In this document: one piece after another, positions 34,004 to 44,157 of the stretch
Numbering within the stretch: the first letter of the stretch is position 1
How the letters are laid out: each line of letters begins with the position of its first letter
Assembly: GCA_937902735.1 (NCBI GenBank)
Contig: CALELS010000017.1
Coordinates: forward strand, 1 to 64,000
DNA length: 64,000 nt
DNA from: an uncultured Caryophanales bacterium
GTDB taxonomy: Bacteria; Bacillota_I; Bacilli_A; RFN20; CAG-826
Direction of reading: 5' to 3'
The notes under the pieces: generated by a model
Told to the model about the DNA's origin: nothing
The model's database searches: none
The model's input: only the letters and a program-made list of their open reading frames with translations
Program-made: the position numbers and the translations under genes

Positions 34004-36334
34004 ATGGCTTCTACCGATAAAATTATTCTCCCTTTACTTGTTACTAAAGCTACGACAATCATTCCTTCTAGCAAGGAAGTTAAAATGGATGTCGCTCGCG
34101 ATTTTACAGTAAACGCGGTTAAACAAGCACTTAAAGCAAATGATGCTTTGATTTTAGTTGTTTCCCAAAAGAACGCTAATATTGAAAGACCTACTGAAAA
34201 CGATTTATATCATGTTGCTACTTTATGTCGCATTGTTGCCTCAACCGACACTAAAAACTTTCTAAGAATTAGAATTACTGGATTTGCTCGTGTTGAACTA
34301 AGCACGATTGCTTATGACACTAACAATTATTATGTTGGTCAAGGTGAAATTATTGAAGCTTTGGAAACTAACCATGAAAAAGATCTCGCCACGCTTCAAT
34401 CAATTATTGCCTACATTGAGAAAAACCCAGAATCATTAAGAGGAATTCCTAGAAGTGTAATTGATCAACTTACTACAAAGGGAATGTCTGCAAATGATTT
34501 TGCTGATTTATTTGCAGCATATTTCACCCTTTCTAAAGAAGATCAACAAAAATATTTGGAAATTCGTGATATAAGTGAAAAGCTTGCTTTCATCTCTTTA
34601 AGACTTGATTCTAAAAAGATTGAAGCAGAAGTAGATGCTCAAATTAATAAAAATATTGCTGAATCTACTGAGAAAGCTCAACGTGATTATATTCTTCACG
34701 AACGTCTAAAAGCTGTTAAAAAAGAACTTGGAAATGATGAAGATGGCGCTCAAGACACAGATAAAATCCGTGAAAGACTTGAACAAAATCCTTATCCAGA
34801 ACATGTTAAAACAAAAGTTAAAGCAGAACTTCGTAAATACGAAATGATGCCACCAGCATCACTTGAATCTTCTTTAATCATGTCTTATATCCAAATCTTA
34901 ATGGATGTACCTTGGTACCAATCTACGACCGACAATGATGATCTAGAAAATGTCCGTCGTATTTTAGATGAAGATCATTTTGGGTTAACTAAAGTTAAAG
35001 AAAGAATTGTTGAATACCTTGCTGTTAAGAAAATGACGGGAAATCTTAAGGCTCCAATTCTTTGTTTCTATGGACCTCCAGGATGTGGTAAAACCTCACT
35101 TGGTGCATCAATTGCTCGTGCTTTAGGTAGAAAATTCTTTAAAGCATCTCTTGGTGGTATTTCAGATGAGGCTGAAATTCGTGGGCATAGACGTACATAT
35201 GTTGGCTCAATGCCAGGAAGAATTATTTCTGGTATGAGAAGAGTTGGTGTTAATAATCCAGTTTTCCTACTTGATGAAGTTGATAAATTAGCTTCATCTT
35301 ATAAAGGTGATCCTGCCAGTGCTCTTCTTGAAGTTTTAGATCCATCTCAAAACACTCAATTCAATGATAATTATCTTGAAGAGCCATATGATTTAAGTAA
35401 TGTCTTATTTATTTGCACTGCGAACTATTTAGAAAATGTTCCAGCACCTTTAAGAGATAGACTTGAACTAATTGAGGTCAATTCCTACACGGAATTTGAA
35501 AAAATTGAGATTGCTAAAAACTTCTTAGTTAAGAAAGAACTTGTTAATGCAGGTCTTTCTGACAAACAATATTCAATCACTGATGAAGCAATCAAATTAT
35601 TAATTCAAAAATACACTCGCGAAGCTGGTGTTCGTGAACTTCAAAGATTAATTGCTTCAACAATGAGAAAAGCAGCAGTTGAAATTCTTACTGATAAGAA
35701 AGTTAAATCAATTGTTGTCGATGAAGAAAAAGTTCTTAAATATATGGGTAAACCAATATTTGAGAATTCCAAAAAAGAAAAAGAAGACACTGTTGGTGTT
35801 GTAACAGGTCTTGCTTATACCCAATTTGGTGGAGATATCCTTCCAATTGAAGTCAACTATTTCAAAGGAAAAGGCGGTCTTGTCCTTACTGGAAAACTTG
35901 GTGATGTAATGAAAGAAAGTGCAACAATTGCTCTTGACTATGTCAAGGCAAATGCTGATAAATATCATATTGATCATGCTTTATTTAGTGAAAATGATAT
36001 TCATATTCACGTCCCAGAAGGAGCAGTACCAAAAGATGGTCCATCTGCAGGTGTTGCAATTACAACCGCAATTATCTCTTGCTTAAGTGGAAATCCAGTT
36101 CATAACGACGTTGCTATGACTGGGGAGGTAACACTTAGAGGTAATGCTCTTCCAATTGGTGGATTAAGAGAAAAATCTCTTGCAGCTTTAAGAAGCGGCA
36201 TCAAAACAATTATTGTTCCAGAAGATAATAAACGTGATGTTGATGAACTTCCTGAAGAAGTTAAAAAAGGTCTAAACATTGTCTTTATGAATAATGTTGA
36301 TGACGCTGTTAAAACAGCCTTTGTTGAAAGATGA
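34004..36334 (+). CDS. lon: ATP-dependent protease Lon
   Basis: This 776-residue protease has an N-terminal substrate domain (about 1-200), an AAA+ module with Walker A GPPGCGKTS (about 357) and VFLLDEVDK, and the S16 protease domain with the catalytic Ser in PKDGPSAGVAI and Lys in LREKSLAALRSG. It degrades misfolded and regulatory proteins. Ribosome binding site AAAGGAGG. The stop overlaps the start of engB (ATGA). Confidence 0.97.
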   Translation: MASTDKIILPLLVTKATTIIPSSKEVKMDVARDFTVNAVKQALKANDALILVVSQKNANIERPTENDLYHVATLCRIVASTDTKNFLRIRITGFARVELSTIAYDTNNYYVGQGEIIEALETNHEKDLATLQSIIAYIEKNPESLRGIPRSVIDQLTTKGMSANDFADLFAAYFTLSKEDQQKYLEIRDISEKLAFISLRLDSKKIEAEVDAQINKNIAESTEKAQRDYILHERLKAVKKELGNDEDGAQDTDKIRERLEQNPYPEHVKTKVKAELRKYEMMPPASLESSLIMSYIQILMDVPWYQSTTDNDDLENVRRILDEDHFGLTKVKERIVEYLAVKKMTGNLKAPILCFYGPPGCGKTSLGASIARALGRKFFKASLGGISDEAEIRGHRRTYVGSMPGRIISGMRRVGVNNPVFLLDEVDKLASSYKGDPASALLEVLDPSQNTQFNDNYLEEPYDLSNVLFICTANYLENVPAPLRDRLELIEVNSYTEFEKIEIAKNFLVKKELVNAGLSDKQYSITDEAIKLLIQKYTREAGVRELQRLIASTMRKAAVEILTDKKVKSIVVDEEKVLKYMGKPIFENSKKEKEDTVGVVTGLAYTQFGGDILPIEVNYFKGKGGLVLTGKLGDVMKESATIALDYVKANADKYHIDHALFSENDIHIHVPEGAVPKDGPSAGVAITTAIISCLSGNPVHNDVAMTGEVTLRGNALPIGGLREKSLAALRSGIKTIIVPEDNKRDVDELPEEVKKGLNIVFMNNVDDAVKTAFVER

Positions 36335-36909
36335 TAGATTTTACAAAAGCAACATTTATCAAAAGTGCGCCAAGTCTCTCTTTGGCGCCTTTTGACTTAA
36401 AAAAAGAAGTTGTTTTTGTTGGTAAATCAAACGTAGGTAAATCATCTCTAATTAATGCATTAACCCACAAGAAGTCCCTTGCTTTTACTTCATCAAAGCC
36501 TGGTTTTACCAAACTTTTAAACTATTTTGCAATTGATGATAAGTTCTACTTAGTAGACGCTCCTGGATATGGCTATACAGCTTCAGGAAGTAAACATTTA
36601 GATAATTTTGGCAAGATGATGGAAGAATATTTTGATAATCCTCATCTTAAAGGGGTTGTCTTTTTGGTGGATTCTAGACATGATTTAAGTAATGATGATA
36701 TTGATTTTTATCACTATTTAGTAGATAAAAACATTCCTTATGTGCTAGTATTTACTAAAGCAGATAAACTTAATCAATCCGCAAAAGCTAAAGTTTCAAA
36801 AAGGGTTAAAGAATTAGAAATTGATTCATATTGTTTAGTGTCCACCTTAGACAATAAAAGCCTTGATAAACTTAAAGCAGAAATCGATAAAATGATAGGA
36901 GGGAAATAG
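36331..36909 (+). CDS. engB: ribosome biogenesis GTPase EngB/YsxC
   Basis: The 192-residue GTPase has G1 GKSNVGKSSL, G3 DAPGYG, G4 TKAD and G5 SxLDNKS, the EngB order. It assists 50S subunit assembly. It directly follows lon with a 4-base overlap, as in Bacillus where lon precedes ysxC. Confidence 0.97.
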   Translation: MIDFTKATFIKSAPSLSLAPFDLKKEVVFVGKSNVGKSSLINALTHKKSLAFTSSKPGFTKLLNYFAIDDKFYLVDAPGYGYTASGSKHLDNFGKMMEEYFDNPHLKGVVFLVDSRHDLSNDDIDFYHYLVDKNIPYVLVFTKADKLNQSAKAKVSKRVKELEIDSYCLVSTLDNKSLDKLKAEIDKMIGGK

Positions 36910-36911
36910 TC

Positions 36912-37670
36912 ATGGAAACAATGACAATGAAGGTTAGACCATCTGAAGCCGAGAAATATATTAATACTGTTTCTAGATTCGGCTGGGTTTTAGTTAACCG
37001 TATCGATATGTATGATAAGTCCCTCGATCTTGGACCATACACTCCAAGAAATTACAAAACAAAATATCGTGGTAAAGTTGCTCTTTTAAATTTTGAAAGA
37101 GATCCAAATAATGTTCGTTATGCACAACTTAAAAGGCTTGAAAATGAATATCTTTCAGTCTCTGAAGATGCTACAAAATTCCCAACATCAGTTCCTTTAA
37201 TTGTTGGAATTGTCTTTCTAATTACTGGAATTATTGCTCTCCTTATTATGGGTGGTTTATCCATTTTAGGTGCAATGGGAATTAGATTACTTGTAGTTAA
37301 ATTTACTGACGCATTTAACTGGCTCATTGATACAATCAATGGAATATTATCTTTAATGAACAATATTTTATCTTTCTTTGGACTAAGTGGTCTTGATTTA
37401 AGTCAATATCGAATCGAGGCTGCTAATTTAGGGAGAAATACAGGTATTGCTTCTGTCTTAGTGCTTTGGGGAATTGCTATTACCTCAAACACTTTGTTCT
37501 TCTTTATTCCTGCTTCAATATTGATATTTATTGGCCTAATTATTTTATTCGTTAGAATTATCAAATATTTAGTTGCCTTAGGAAGAAACTCAAAAACTAA
37601 GAAAGTAAGGAAAGAAGTTACGGTTAAAATCGAACAGATAACAAAAATAAAGGAAGTTGAAGAGAATTAA
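36912..37670 (+). CDS. membrane protein of unknown function
   Basis: This 252-residue product has a soluble N-terminal part (about 1-93, MKVRPSEAEKYINTVSRFGWVLVNRIDMYDKS) and hydrophobic stretches at about 94-130, 140-157 and 178-222, followed by a basic tail. The N-terminus looks like a folded cytoplasmic domain that faces the membrane. Ribosome binding site AGGAGGGA overlaps the end of engB. No family recognised; only its operon place after engB is clear. Confidence 0.75.
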   Translation: METMTMKVRPSEAEKYINTVSRFGWVLVNRIDMYDKSLDLGPYTPRNYKTKYRGKVALLNFERDPNNVRYAQLKRLENEYLSVSEDATKFPTSVPLIVGIVFLITGIIALLIMGGLSILGAMGIRLLVVKFTDAFNWLIDTINGILSLMNNILSFFGLSGLDLSQYRIEAANLGRNTGIASVLVLWGIAITSNTLFFFIPASILIFIGLIILFVRIIKYLVALGRNSKTKKVRKEVTVKIEQITKIKEVEEN

Positions 37671-37684
37671 ATCTTTGATATAAT
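37657..37684 (+). promoter_or_regulatory. valS promoter
   Basis: TTGAAG at 37657-37662, a 16-base spacer and TATAAT at 37679-37684 with an upstream TGA (extended -10). The -35 lies in the end of the preceding gene. Confidence 0.75.
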
Positions 37685-37687
37685 AGA

Positions 37688-37893
37688 CTCGCCTAAGATA
37701 AAGAGGTTATCTAGTAAATTGATATTAGAGAGTGGTAGATGATGGAAAATCCACATCAAGACTAGATATTGTCGCTTTTGAGGCTGAATAGGAATATTCC
37801 GCTTATTCACGTTACGAATAAATGAAGTGCATATCATTGATATGAATTAAGGTGGTACCGCGCAATATTGCGTCCTTAAATAGGACGTTTTTT
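37688..37893 (+). promoter_or_regulatory. T-box riboswitch, valine
   Basis: The T-box core AAGGTGGTACCGCG starts near 37848. A perfect terminator stem CGTCCT/AGGACG followed by six T lies at 37871-37893. GUC at 37771-37773 is the best specifier candidate and decodes Val, matching valS; the base after it is G and not the usual A, so its place is less certain than in the other two T-boxes. Confidence 0.87.
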
Positions 37894-37913
37894 ATTTAAA
37901 AGGAGGAAGAGAT

Positions 37914-40466
37914 ATGTTGGATAAAAGATATGATCCTCATAAAGTTGAAGAAGGAAAATATGAAAATTGGAAAAAGAAAGGTTATTTCACCGCTGGTGAT
38001 AAATCAAAACAAGCATTTTCAATGGTTATTCCTCCTCCAAATGTTACTGGTAAATTACATCTTGGTCATGCTTGGAATACAACAATCCAAGATATAACCG
38101 CTAGATATAAAAAACTCCAAGGTTATGATGTTCTTTGGCTTCCAGGAATGGATCACGCAGGAATCGCAACTCAAGCAAAAGTTGAACAAAAACTACGTAG
38201 TGAAGGCATCTCTAGATATGATTTAGGACGTGAAGGTTTCTTAGAAAAAGCTTGGGAATGGAAACGAGAATACGCTGATAATATTCATGCTCAATGGGCT
38301 AAAATGGGTTTAGCGCTCGATTATTCTCGTGAAAGATTCACTCTTGATGAAGGTCTAAATAAAGCAGTTAATCACGTTTTTAAAACACTTTATGACAAAG
38401 GATTAATTTATCGTGGTGAAAGAATTATCAATTATGACCCAGAGCTTAAAACTGCTCTAAGTAATGTAGAAGTTATATACGAAAATGATCCTGGTAAATT
38501 CTATTATTTTAAATATAACGTAGTTGATAGCGATGAATATCTAATTGTTGCTACAACTCGTCCTGAAACAATGTTTGGTGATACCGCCGTTTTTGTTAAT
38601 CCAAAAGATAAAAGATATAAACATTTAATTGGTAAGATGGTGATTAATCCAGCCAATCATGAACATCTTCCTTTAATGGCGGATGAATATGTTGATATTG
38701 AATTTGGAACTGGCGCAATGAAATGTACTCCAGCACATGATCCAAATGACTTCGCTTTAAGCGAAAAATACAATATGAAACGTATCCGTTGTATGGATTT
38801 AGAAGCCAAGATGAATGAAAATGCTGGTATTTATCAAGGATTAGATAGATATGAATGCCGAGACAAACTTGTTGAACAAATTAAAAAAGAAGGCAATTTA
38901 ATTAAAATCGAAAATATTACTCACCAAGTTGGTCATAGTGAACGCTCTGGATGTGTTGTTGAACCAACATTATCTAAACAATGGTTTGTTAAGATGAGAC
39001 CTCTTGCTGATCAAGCACTTAAGAAATCTCAAGTTGAATTCTTACCAGAAAGATTTAATCATACATTCCGTCAATGGATGGAAAATGTTGATGACTGGTG
39101 TATTTCACGTCAACTTTGGTGGGGACATCGTATTCCAGCTTATTATCATAAAGATACTGGTAAAGTCATTGTTAGTGAGACTCCTTTAAATGATCCAAAT
39201 TATATTCAAGATGAAGATGTTCTTGATACATGGTTCTCATCTGCTTTATGGCCGTTTTCAACTCTCGGCTGGCCTTCTAAGACCGAAGATTTCGAAAGAT
39301 ATTTCCCAAATGATGTTCTAGTTACAGCTTATGACATTATTTTCTTCTGGGTTTCAAGAATGATTTTTGATTCATTAGAATTCACAAAAGAATCACCATT
39401 TAAGAAATGTCTTATTCATGGTTTAATACGTGATTCAAAAGGAAGAAAGATGTCAAAAACTCTTGGAAATGGCATTGATCCTATTGATGTAATCAATAAC
39501 TATGGTGTTGATGCTTTAAGATATTTCCTTACAACTGGTAGCGCTCCTGGACAAGATATCAGATATATGGAAGAAAAAGTTATCGCCAGTAGCAACTATC
39601 TAAATAAGATTTGGAATAGTGCTAGATATGCCTATGAAGTAATAGGAGAAGACTTTGTTCCATTTGATATCGATTATTCAAAACTTTCAATTGTTGAAAA
39701 AGATATCATTCATAAACTTAATCAAACAATTAAAAAAGTTACCCATTACATGGATAAATATGAATATTCTTTGGCGTCCACCTATTTATATAACTTTGTC
39801 TATGATGATTTCTGTTCAAATTATTTAGAAATGTCTAAAGTTTCTTTATCTAAGGAAAATGAAGAAGATAAGAAGGCTGTGAAGAATGTACTTTATCACA
39901 TCCTAAAATCAATTCTAATTATGATTCATCCATTTGCTCCATTTATAAGTGAAGAACTTTATTTGAATTCTTCATCTCATCTAGAATCAATCATGCTTGA
40001 AAAATATCCTATCTTAATCAAAGAAGATAAGACAGATTTAACAAGTGTTGATACTATGTATCAGATTATTGCAGACGTAAGAAATTATAAAGTTAATAAT
40101 AAACTCGCTCCAAATGCTAAGTTAACTATTAAAATATCTTCTAAAAATAGTGAATATGAATTACTTAGAGATTATTTAATAAGATTCTTATTTGCTAAAG
40201 AATTAACTATTTCAAAAGAAGATGTTACTTCAAGCGGGACCAAACTTGTCTACAAAGATGCTATTGTCTACGTTGAAGATAGTTTATCTAATGAAGAAAG
40301 AGAAGCTAAGAAAGCAAAAGATATCGCATTCTTACAAGCAGAGATTAAACGTTCTGAAGGAATGCTAAATAATCCAAACTTTGTTAACAAAGCTCCAAAA
40401 GAAAAAGTTGAAGCAGAGCGTACAAAACTTGAAGATTATCGTAATAAATTAAAAGAGCTCATGTAA
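37914..40466 (+). CDS. valS: valine-tRNA ligase
   Basis: The 850-residue class I synthetase has HLGHAWN in PPPNVTGKLHLGHAWN (about 38-53), the CP1 editing domain that removes Thr, KMSKT in GRKMSKTLGNGIDP (about 514-527) and a C-terminal coiled-coil tRNA arm (about 785-850). The length is slightly below the Bacillus enzyme. Ribosome binding site AGGAGGA. It is a single gene between its T-box and a terminator. Confidence 0.98.
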   Translation: MLDKRYDPHKVEEGKYENWKKKGYFTAGDKSKQAFSMVIPPPNVTGKLHLGHAWNTTIQDITARYKKLQGYDVLWLPGMDHAGIATQAKVEQKLRSEGISRYDLGREGFLEKAWEWKREYADNIHAQWAKMGLALDYSRERFTLDEGLNKAVNHVFKTLYDKGLIYRGERIINYDPELKTALSNVEVIYENDPGKFYYFKYNVVDSDEYLIVATTRPETMFGDTAVFVNPKDKRYKHLIGKMVINPANHEHLPLMADEYVDIEFGTGAMKCTPAHDPNDFALSEKYNMKRIRCMDLEAKMNENAGIYQGLDRYECRDKLVEQIKKEGNLIKIENITHQVGHSERSGCVVEPTLSKQWFVKMRPLADQALKKSQVEFLPERFNHTFRQWMENVDDWCISRQLWWGHRIPAYYHKDTGKVIVSETPLNDPNYIQDEDVLDTWFSSALWPFSTLGWPSKTEDFERYFPNDVLVTAYDIIFFWVSRMIFDSLEFTKESPFKKCLIHGLIRDSKGRKMSKTLGNGIDPIDVINNYGVDALRYFLTTGSAPGQDIRYMEEKVIASSNYLNKIWNSARYAYEVIGEDFVPFDIDYSKLSIVEKDIIHKLNQTIKKVTHYMDKYEYSLASTYLYNFVYDDFCSNYLEMSKVSLSKENEEDKKAVKNVLYHILKSILIMIHPFAPFISEELYLNSSSHLESIMLEKYPILIKEDKTDLTSVDTMYQIIADVRNYKVNNKLAPNAKLTIKISSKNSEYELLRDYLIRFLFAKELTISKEDVTSSGTKLVYKDAIVYVEDSLSNEEREAKKAKDIAFLQAEIKRSEGMLNNPNFVNKAPKEKVEAERTKLEDYRNKLKELM

Positions 40467-40481
40467 TTGTGAGAAAAAAAT

Positions 40482-40507
40482 TGAGATGCTAAGCATCTCT
40501 TTTTTTG
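40482..40507 (+). terminator. intrinsic terminator after valS
   Basis: GAGATGC/GCATCTC with a 3-base loop and seven or eight T. Confidence 0.92.
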
Positions 40508-40519
40508 TTTTTGAAATTA

Positions 40520-40577
40520 TTTTTCACACTTTTTCCTCAAAAAGGCGGATATATATAAGTGAAGGGAAATATCCTTC
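40520..40577 (+). promoter_or_regulatory. promoter-like block upstream of comEA
   Basis: TTTTTCACACTTTTTCC (40520-40536) is identical over 17 bases to the minus-strand block at 344-360. It is followed by TATATAAGT (40552-40560) and an inverted repeat GAAGGG/TCCTTC (40561-40577). No normal -35 is seen. It probably drives comEA-comEC and may need a competence activator or alternative sigma factor. Confidence 0.5.
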
Positions 40578-40592
40578 AGAATGGAGGAAATT

Positions 40593-41168
40593 ATGAGTAC
40601 TGCAGTAAAAGTATTTATTATCACCTTGGTAGCAACTGTTGCCTTAATTGTTGTTTTCCAAGTGCTTGATAGTGGGATTCTTTTTGAAGGTGAACAAAAT
40701 GATGTTTCATATGTTGTAAATGACAACAATGTAACTAACTCTGATTCGTCTTCTATAAGCGTTACTATATCAGGAGAAGTAACACGTGTAGGAACCTATA
40801 TGATGGATCCTAAATCAACACTAGGAGATTTGATTAGTGTTGCAAGTGGCGTTACAAGTAACGCGGATGCACTAGCATATGATACAAACTACATTTTAGA
40901 AGACGGTTATAGTTTTTATATCGCTCCCAAATATGATATGAATGATGTTTGTTCTATGTCGCCAATAACAAAAGTTTGTATTAATACCGCTTCAAGTGAA
41001 CAACTTCAAACAGTAAGTGGTATAGGTGCAACCGTTGCAAATGCAATCGTGTCATATCGCACGAGCAATTCGACTTTTGGTCGAATCGAAGATCTCAAAA
41101 ATGTTAATGGTATAGGCAATGCAACTTTTGAGAAGATTAAAAATTATGTAACACTTCGTGTGCAATGA
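40593..41168 (+). CDS. comEA: competence protein ComEA
   Basis: This 191-residue protein has one N-terminal membrane anchor (about 5-27), an SLBB domain (about 58-115, VTISGEVTRVGTYMMDPKSTLGDLI) and a C-terminal helix-hairpin-helix DNA-binding domain (CINTASSEQLQTVSGIGATVANAIVSYR, then the second hairpin VNGIGNATFEKI). It binds incoming DNA at the outer face of the membrane. The ATG at 40593 is preferred to the one at 40581 because GGAGG (40583-40587) is its ribosome binding site. It overlaps comEC (ATGA). Confidence 0.93.
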   Translation: MSTAVKVFIITLVATVALIVVFQVLDSGILFEGEQNDVSYVVNDNNVTNSDSSSISVTISGEVTRVGTYMMDPKSTLGDLISVASGVTSNADALAYDTNYILEDGYSFYIAPKYDMNDVCSMSPITKVCINTASSEQLQTVSGIGATVANAIVSYRTSNSTFGRIEDLKNVNGIGNATFEKIKNYVTLRVQ

Positions 41169-43180
41169 TAATTCTTTATATTGCTTTATCTTATTTTTTA
41201 GGTTTAAACGCCTATAAAATAGCGATTCCACTTTATATATTTATAGGCGTATGCTTTATAATGCTCTCTATCTTTCGATTAAGAAAGAAATCGATCCTAA
41301 TAATTGGCGTATATTCTCTCTCCTTACTTTTTGCGACAATTTATAATTTTGCTGAACCTAAAGCGGAATCCTATTTTGGAATAGTGGTGGATTCTAGTGA
41401 GAATTATTATTTATTTCAATCTGGAATCCATCGCTTTTATGTTTATGAACAAGATAATGATAAACAATTTGGCGATTTTGTAGAGATCAATGCAAGCGCA
41501 AAACCATTAAGCTTTGTTACATATGAGTCTCAATTTGATTTTAAAGAGTATTTAGCGAATAGAGGTGTTAATTATGAACTAAGCTCTTATAACTCTAAAG
41601 TAGTCTTTGCTCTACCCTTAAGAGTTAAAAAAGTTAAAGACAGATTTTTAAGTCATTTTGATGATAACACGAGATTTTTGATTGACGCTTTTTTGTTCTC
41701 AAATAAAGACTACAATTCAAGCGTAATAAAGAATGCTGATTCACTAAATTTAATCTTTCTTTTTTCAATGACTGGAATATATTTTTCATTTCTGTTAAGA
41801 GGAGTAGGAAAGATACTAACTTTAGTGTTTAGAAAGAAGATTGCAAGCGATCTTGTTTCCTTGGTTGTTTTTGTTCCGCTATATTTGTTTGTTTTCCCTA
41901 AAATATCAATAATTAGAGTTACTTTATTACATATTCTTAAAGTAATTAATGAGCATGTTTTAAAGAATAAGTTTAATTCAATATATTTAACTTCATTTTT
42001 GATGTTAGTGTTGATGCTATTCAATCATGCATATGCTTATCAAATGGGTTTTTATTTACCGTTTTTCATTTCCTATTTTATTTATTATTCCGGAGACTTA
42101 ATTTATCGTTTTAGGAAGAAGTGGAGAAGCATTATCACAAAACTTTTGATATTTGCTTTTATGTTTCCAGTAGCTTCATATTTAAATGGTTCTTTCCACC
42201 CTTTTTCTTTAATTTATCAAACTGTATTAATTCCAATAAATCTTGTATTTGTGACATTAAGTCTAATCTCGTTTTATGTCATTCCTATTCCTATAATGAA
42301 CTACTTTGGTCTTGCTTATAGCAAGACGTTTGAACTATTATCCACTGCAGATGTTTCATTAAGCATGGGTGATTTTGGTCCAATCTTCATTCTTTTATAT
42401 TATGTTTTATTAATTCTAATTCTATATAGTATTGAGAATATTAGAAAACGACTAAAAATTATTTGTTTGAGTTTACTTTCTGCTATTTTCCTTTTATCTT
42501 TCATTCCTCTCAGAAATGTATTTTTAAACGCTATTTATTTCATTAATGTTGGGCAGGGGGATGCTACTTTAATACAAAATAAACATTATGCTGTTTTAAT
42601 TGATACTGGTGGTAATTTAAAATTTGATATGGCAAAAGAAACACTAATCCCATTTTTCAATAAAAGACAAATATATAAACTTGATGCTTTGATTACCACT
42701 CATAATGACTTTGATCATAATGGAGCAGCTTCATCATTACTAAAGAATTTTAAAGTAGATAATTATCTATACAATAAGGAGCAATTTCCTTATCAAATTG
42801 GCGATCTAAATTTTGAAAATCTAAATACTTTTTCACGAAGAGAGGATAATGAAAACTCTCTTGTGTTTAAACTTACTTTTATGAAGAAAAAATTCCTACT
42901 CATGGGAGACGCTTCTATAAGCGTAGAAAAGTTTTTGATTGACAAAAATTTTGACCTAGATTCTGATGTTTTAAAAGTCGGCCATCACGGTTCGAAAACG
43001 TCAACTTGTGAGGAATTTTTAAAAAGAGTAACCCCCAAAGAAGCGATTATTTCTTGTGGCGCTAAAAACATTTATCATCATCCAAATAAGGAAGTTATTG
43101 ACTTGCTTAATAAATATAATGTCCAAATTAGAAGAACTGATTATGAAGGAACAATAACCTATCAACAGTTTTGCCTATAA
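41165..43180 (+). CDS. comEC: DNA uptake channel ComEC
   Basis: The 671-residue protein has N-terminal membrane segments and an OB-like domain, a central membrane channel domain (about 170-450) and a C-terminal metallo-beta-lactamase-like domain with NVGQGDATLI, THNDFDHNGA and GHHGSKTST, which probably degrades one strand during uptake. With ComEA it forms the DNA translocation step of natural competence. The usual comEB between them is absent. No terminator separates it from holA. Confidence 0.95.
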   Translation: MIILYIALSYFLGLNAYKIAIPLYIFIGVCFIMLSIFRLRKKSILIIGVYSLSLLFATIYNFAEPKAESYFGIVVDSSENYYLFQSGIHRFYVYEQDNDKQFGDFVEINASAKPLSFVTYESQFDFKEYLANRGVNYELSSYNSKVVFALPLRVKKVKDRFLSHFDDNTRFLIDAFLFSNKDYNSSVIKNADSLNLIFLFSMTGIYFSFLLRGVGKILTLVFRKKIASDLVSLVVFVPLYLFVFPKISIIRVTLLHILKVINEHVLKNKFNSIYLTSFLMLVLMLFNHAYAYQMGFYLPFFISYFIYYSGDLIYRFRKKWRSIITKLLIFAFMFPVASYLNGSFHPFSLIYQTVLIPINLVFVTLSLISFYVIPIPIMNYFGLAYSKTFELLSTADVSLSMGDFGPIFILLYYVLLILILYSIENIRKRLKIICLSLLSAIFLLSFIPLRNVFLNAIYFINVGQGDATLIQNKHYAVLIDTGGNLKFDMAKETLIPFFNKRQIYKLDALITTHNDFDHNGAASSLLKNFKVDNYLYNKEQFPYQIGDLNFENLNTFSRREDNENSLVFKLTFMKKKFLLMGDASISVEKFLIDKNFDLDSDVLKVGHHGSKTSTCEEFLKRVTPKEAIISCGAKNIYHHPNKEVIDLLNKYNVQIRRTDYEGTITYQQFCL

Positions 43181-43196
43181 CATTTTGAACTCATAA

Positions 43197-43205
43197 TGTT
43201 ATAAT
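43197..43205 (+). promoter_or_regulatory. extended -10 promoter of holA, leaderless start
   Basis: TGTTATAAT ends 7 bases before the ATG at 43213, so transcription should begin at the start codon. No ribosome binding site. Confidence 0.65.
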
Positions 43206-43212
43206 CTTTCTA

Positions 43213-44157
43213 ATGAATTTTATTCTTCATGGCACACAGTCGCCCCAAATTAAAAAAAGATTAAAAAAGATTCTCAAAGAACGTCTTGGTGAAGTTGATG
43301 ATTTTAATGTTGTAAACTTCGATTTGAACGAAGATAGTGAAGAAGAAATAATTGATGAATTTTCATCTTTTCCTCTTGGATATGATAGAAAAGCGGTAGT
43401 TATTGATAATGCATCCTTTTTAAGCGGTGGAAATAAAGATAGAAGCGAAAAATTTGCTAAAGCAGTTACGACCGATGACATGATTGACATTATTTTTATT
43501 TGCCGTGATAAGTCACTAAATGAAAAAGATCCACTATTTAATGTTATTAAAGAAGAAGGGACAATATTTCACTTCAATGAAATTTCAAAAAACGAATGGC
43601 CGATTGTTGTAAAAGAATATTTTACTAAACAAGGCGTTAAGATTGATAAGGATGCAGTTGATGAATTAATTGCTCGTACCGAAGGTGACTTAAATAGATT
43701 TATTAACGAAGCTGATAAACTTTGTTTATATAAGGATCATATTACACTTAACGACATCATCATGATGGTTGCTAAACCAATTGAGGATGATGTATTTGCT
43801 CTATCTAATGCTTTGCTTGCGAAAGATAATTCATTAGCCTTGGAGATTTTTCGTGATTTAAAATTACAAGGAAGCAAAGCTCTTGATCCATTAATTCCTC
43901 TTTTAGCTAATCAATTTAGACTAATTAACCAAGCTCTTTTCTTAAAAAGAAAAGGATTAACAATTTCTGAGATGGCTCTTGAACTAAACAAGAAAGAATA
44001 CCCAATTAAAAAAGCTCTTGAGAGCGCAAGAGGACTTCCTAAAAATGCAATCGCTAGAGCTTTAGATGATTTATATTATCTTGATTATAGAATTAAAAGC
44101 GGCCAAATTGACCGCTTCTATGGAATTGAATTATTCCTTATAAATTTTCCAAATTAA
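43213..44157 (+). CDS. holA: DNA polymerase III delta subunit
   Basis: The 314-residue clamp-loader wrench subunit starts MNFILHGTQSPQIKKRLKKIL and has AVVIDNASFLSGG, IIFICRDKSL, the motif ARTEGDLNRFINEADKLCLY and a collar domain (about 210-314). It opens the beta clamp. The order comEC-holA-rpsT equals Bacillus. It is likely translated from a leaderless mRNA. Its stop abuts the stop of convergent rpsT with no gap. Confidence 0.93.
   Translation: MNFILHGTQSPQIKKRLKKILKERLGEVDDFNVVNFDLNEDSEEEIIDEFSSFPLGYDRKAVVIDNASFLSGGNKDRSEKFAKAVTTDDMIDIIFICRDKSLNEKDPLFNVIKEEGTIFHFNEISKNEWPIVVKEYFTKQGVKIDKDAVDELIARTEGDLNRFINEADKLCLYKDHITLNDIIMMVAKPIEDDVFALSNALLAKDNSLALEIFRDLKLQGSKALDPLIPLLANQFRLINQALFLKRKGLTISEMALELNKKEYPIKKALESARGLPKNAIARALDDLYYLDYRIKSGQIDRFYGIELFLINFPN

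Noticed and set aside
40517..40729. Minus-strand frame across the comEA start
   Set aside because: Shadow of comEA and its promoter, without its own ribosome binding site or family match.
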